A stretch of 5,802 bases of DNA, taken from the NCBI GenBank assembly GCA_015655035.1, contig JAATFS010000167.1, positions 1-5,802 on the forward strand, in the 5' to 3' direction. The notes under the pieces are model-generated. The model saw only the letters and a program-made list of their open reading frames with translations. It searched no databases and was not told the origin of the DNA. Positions 5,669 through 5,802 of this stretch are shown one piece after another. Each line of letters begins with the position of its first letter. Within the stretch, counting starts at the first letter, position 1. This stretch comes from Lysobacterales bacterium (GTDB lineage: Bacteria; Pseudomonadota; Gammaproteobacteria; Xanthomonadales; Xanthomonadaceae). Both the position numbers and the translations under genes were made by a program.

Positions 5669-5802
5669 GTGGCTTTTTACCATTTAACAACGACATACGC
5701 GCACGAATGGAGTCACAACCCTCATTCTGCCGATGCCGTCGTTGTCGACAACAGCATTGAATCTGAGGCCAATCCCAACGCCATGAATGAGACCAACTTC
5801 AA
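5669..5802 (+). CDS. Possible 5' end of a gene cut by the window edge, encodes an HEXXH sequence
   Basis: This plus-strand frame is open from after a TAA at 5621-5623 to the window end, about 59 codons. There is no in-frame ATG before the last part; the GTG at 5669 is the best start, and it lacks a clear ribosome binding site. From that start the product begins VAFYHLTTTYAHEWSHN and continues polar and acidic (VVVDNSIESEANP, then MNETNF). HEWSH at 5702-5716 fits the HEXXH pattern of zinc metallopeptidases, but it would lie at residues 12-16, unusually close to the N-terminus. G or C is at about two thirds of third codon positions from 5696 on (23 of 35), more than in the competing minus-strand frame (19 of 38). 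It could be a fragment of a longer gene with a lost 5' end, or not a gene at all. Confidence 0.22.
   Translation, partial: MAFYHLTTTYAHEWSHNPHSADAVVVDNSIESEANPNAMNETNF
5741..5752. repeat. Perfect 12-base palindrome
   Basis: GTTGTCGACAAC is self-complementary over all 12 bases and does not extend further. It lies inside the uncertain right-hand open frame. It could be an operator for a dimeric regulator, or chance. Confidence 0.35.

Larger units (their letters stand above)
5285..5700. other. AT-rich segment of foreign-looking composition, no confident gene
   Basis: By hand count 5341-5700 is about 35% G+C, while the genes to the left are strongly GC-rich. The segment has A/T runs, TATATA-like strings (5355-5360 and 5635-5640), an 11-A homopolymer and an 8-base inverted repeat. 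The only ORFs are short (see the 63-residue minus-strand candidate). No transposase, inverted terminal repeat pair, tRNA or integrase is visible. Composition like this usually marks horizontally acquired or degenerate DNA; the right boundary is not reached, although 5701-5802 rises to about 51% G+C. Confidence 0.6.

Noticed and set aside
5623..5760. Plus-strand ORF of 45 residues from the ATG at 5623
   Set aside because: The GGAGG at 5601-5605 is too far upstream (17 bases) to serve this ATG, and the product ends in a Cys/Arg-rich out-of-frame-looking tail.
5684..5800. Minus-strand open frame ending RVCRC at the right edge
   Set aside because: It is 38 codons open from the edge to a TAA and reads plausibly (VGLIHGVGIGLRFNAVV), but its third positions are less GC-biased than the plus-strand frame. 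It cannot be excluded without sequence to the right, so it is kept only as a competitor.

Overview
The window looks like a chromosomal segment of a GC-rich gammaproteobacterium of the Xanthomonas group (Lysobacterales). The grounds are the codon use, the hemD-hemX-hemY order, and a structured intergenic element of a kind I recall from Xanthomonas-type genomes. The species assignment is inference from recall, not from a search.

Left part (1-2509, plus strand): the 3' end of hemD (uroporphyrinogen-III synthase), then hemX and hemY. HemX and HemY are inner-membrane proteins that accompany the heme pathway in this class. hemX and hemY overlap by four bases (ATGA) and are probably translationally coupled. 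The gap between hemD and hemX is about 105 bases with no obvious terminator, so the three are probably one operon.

Middle (2510-4142): a non-coding stretch of about 350 bases holds several inverted repeats and separates hemY from a convergent minus-strand thiolase. The thiolase has the HEAFA motif of the FadI/HADHB (trifunctional-enzyme beta) type and carries all the expected catalytic residues. Divergent from it is a plus-strand gene for a 294-residue protein that I do not recognise (4246-5130). It is followed by a cluster of small hairpins and a good Rho-independent terminator (5262-5293).

Right end (5285-5802): composition changes sharply at the terminator. Bases 5341-5700 are about 35% G+C by hand count, against visibly GC-rich sequence to the left. 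No confident gene is present there. There is a possible 63-residue minus-strand ORF containing an 11-base homopolymer and ending in an inverted repeat. At the far end there is an open plus-strand frame, cut by the window edge, that encodes an HEXXH sequence. This end looks like the start of a horizontally acquired or degenerate accessory segment. It is the only part of the window likely to hold something new, but the evidence here is thin.
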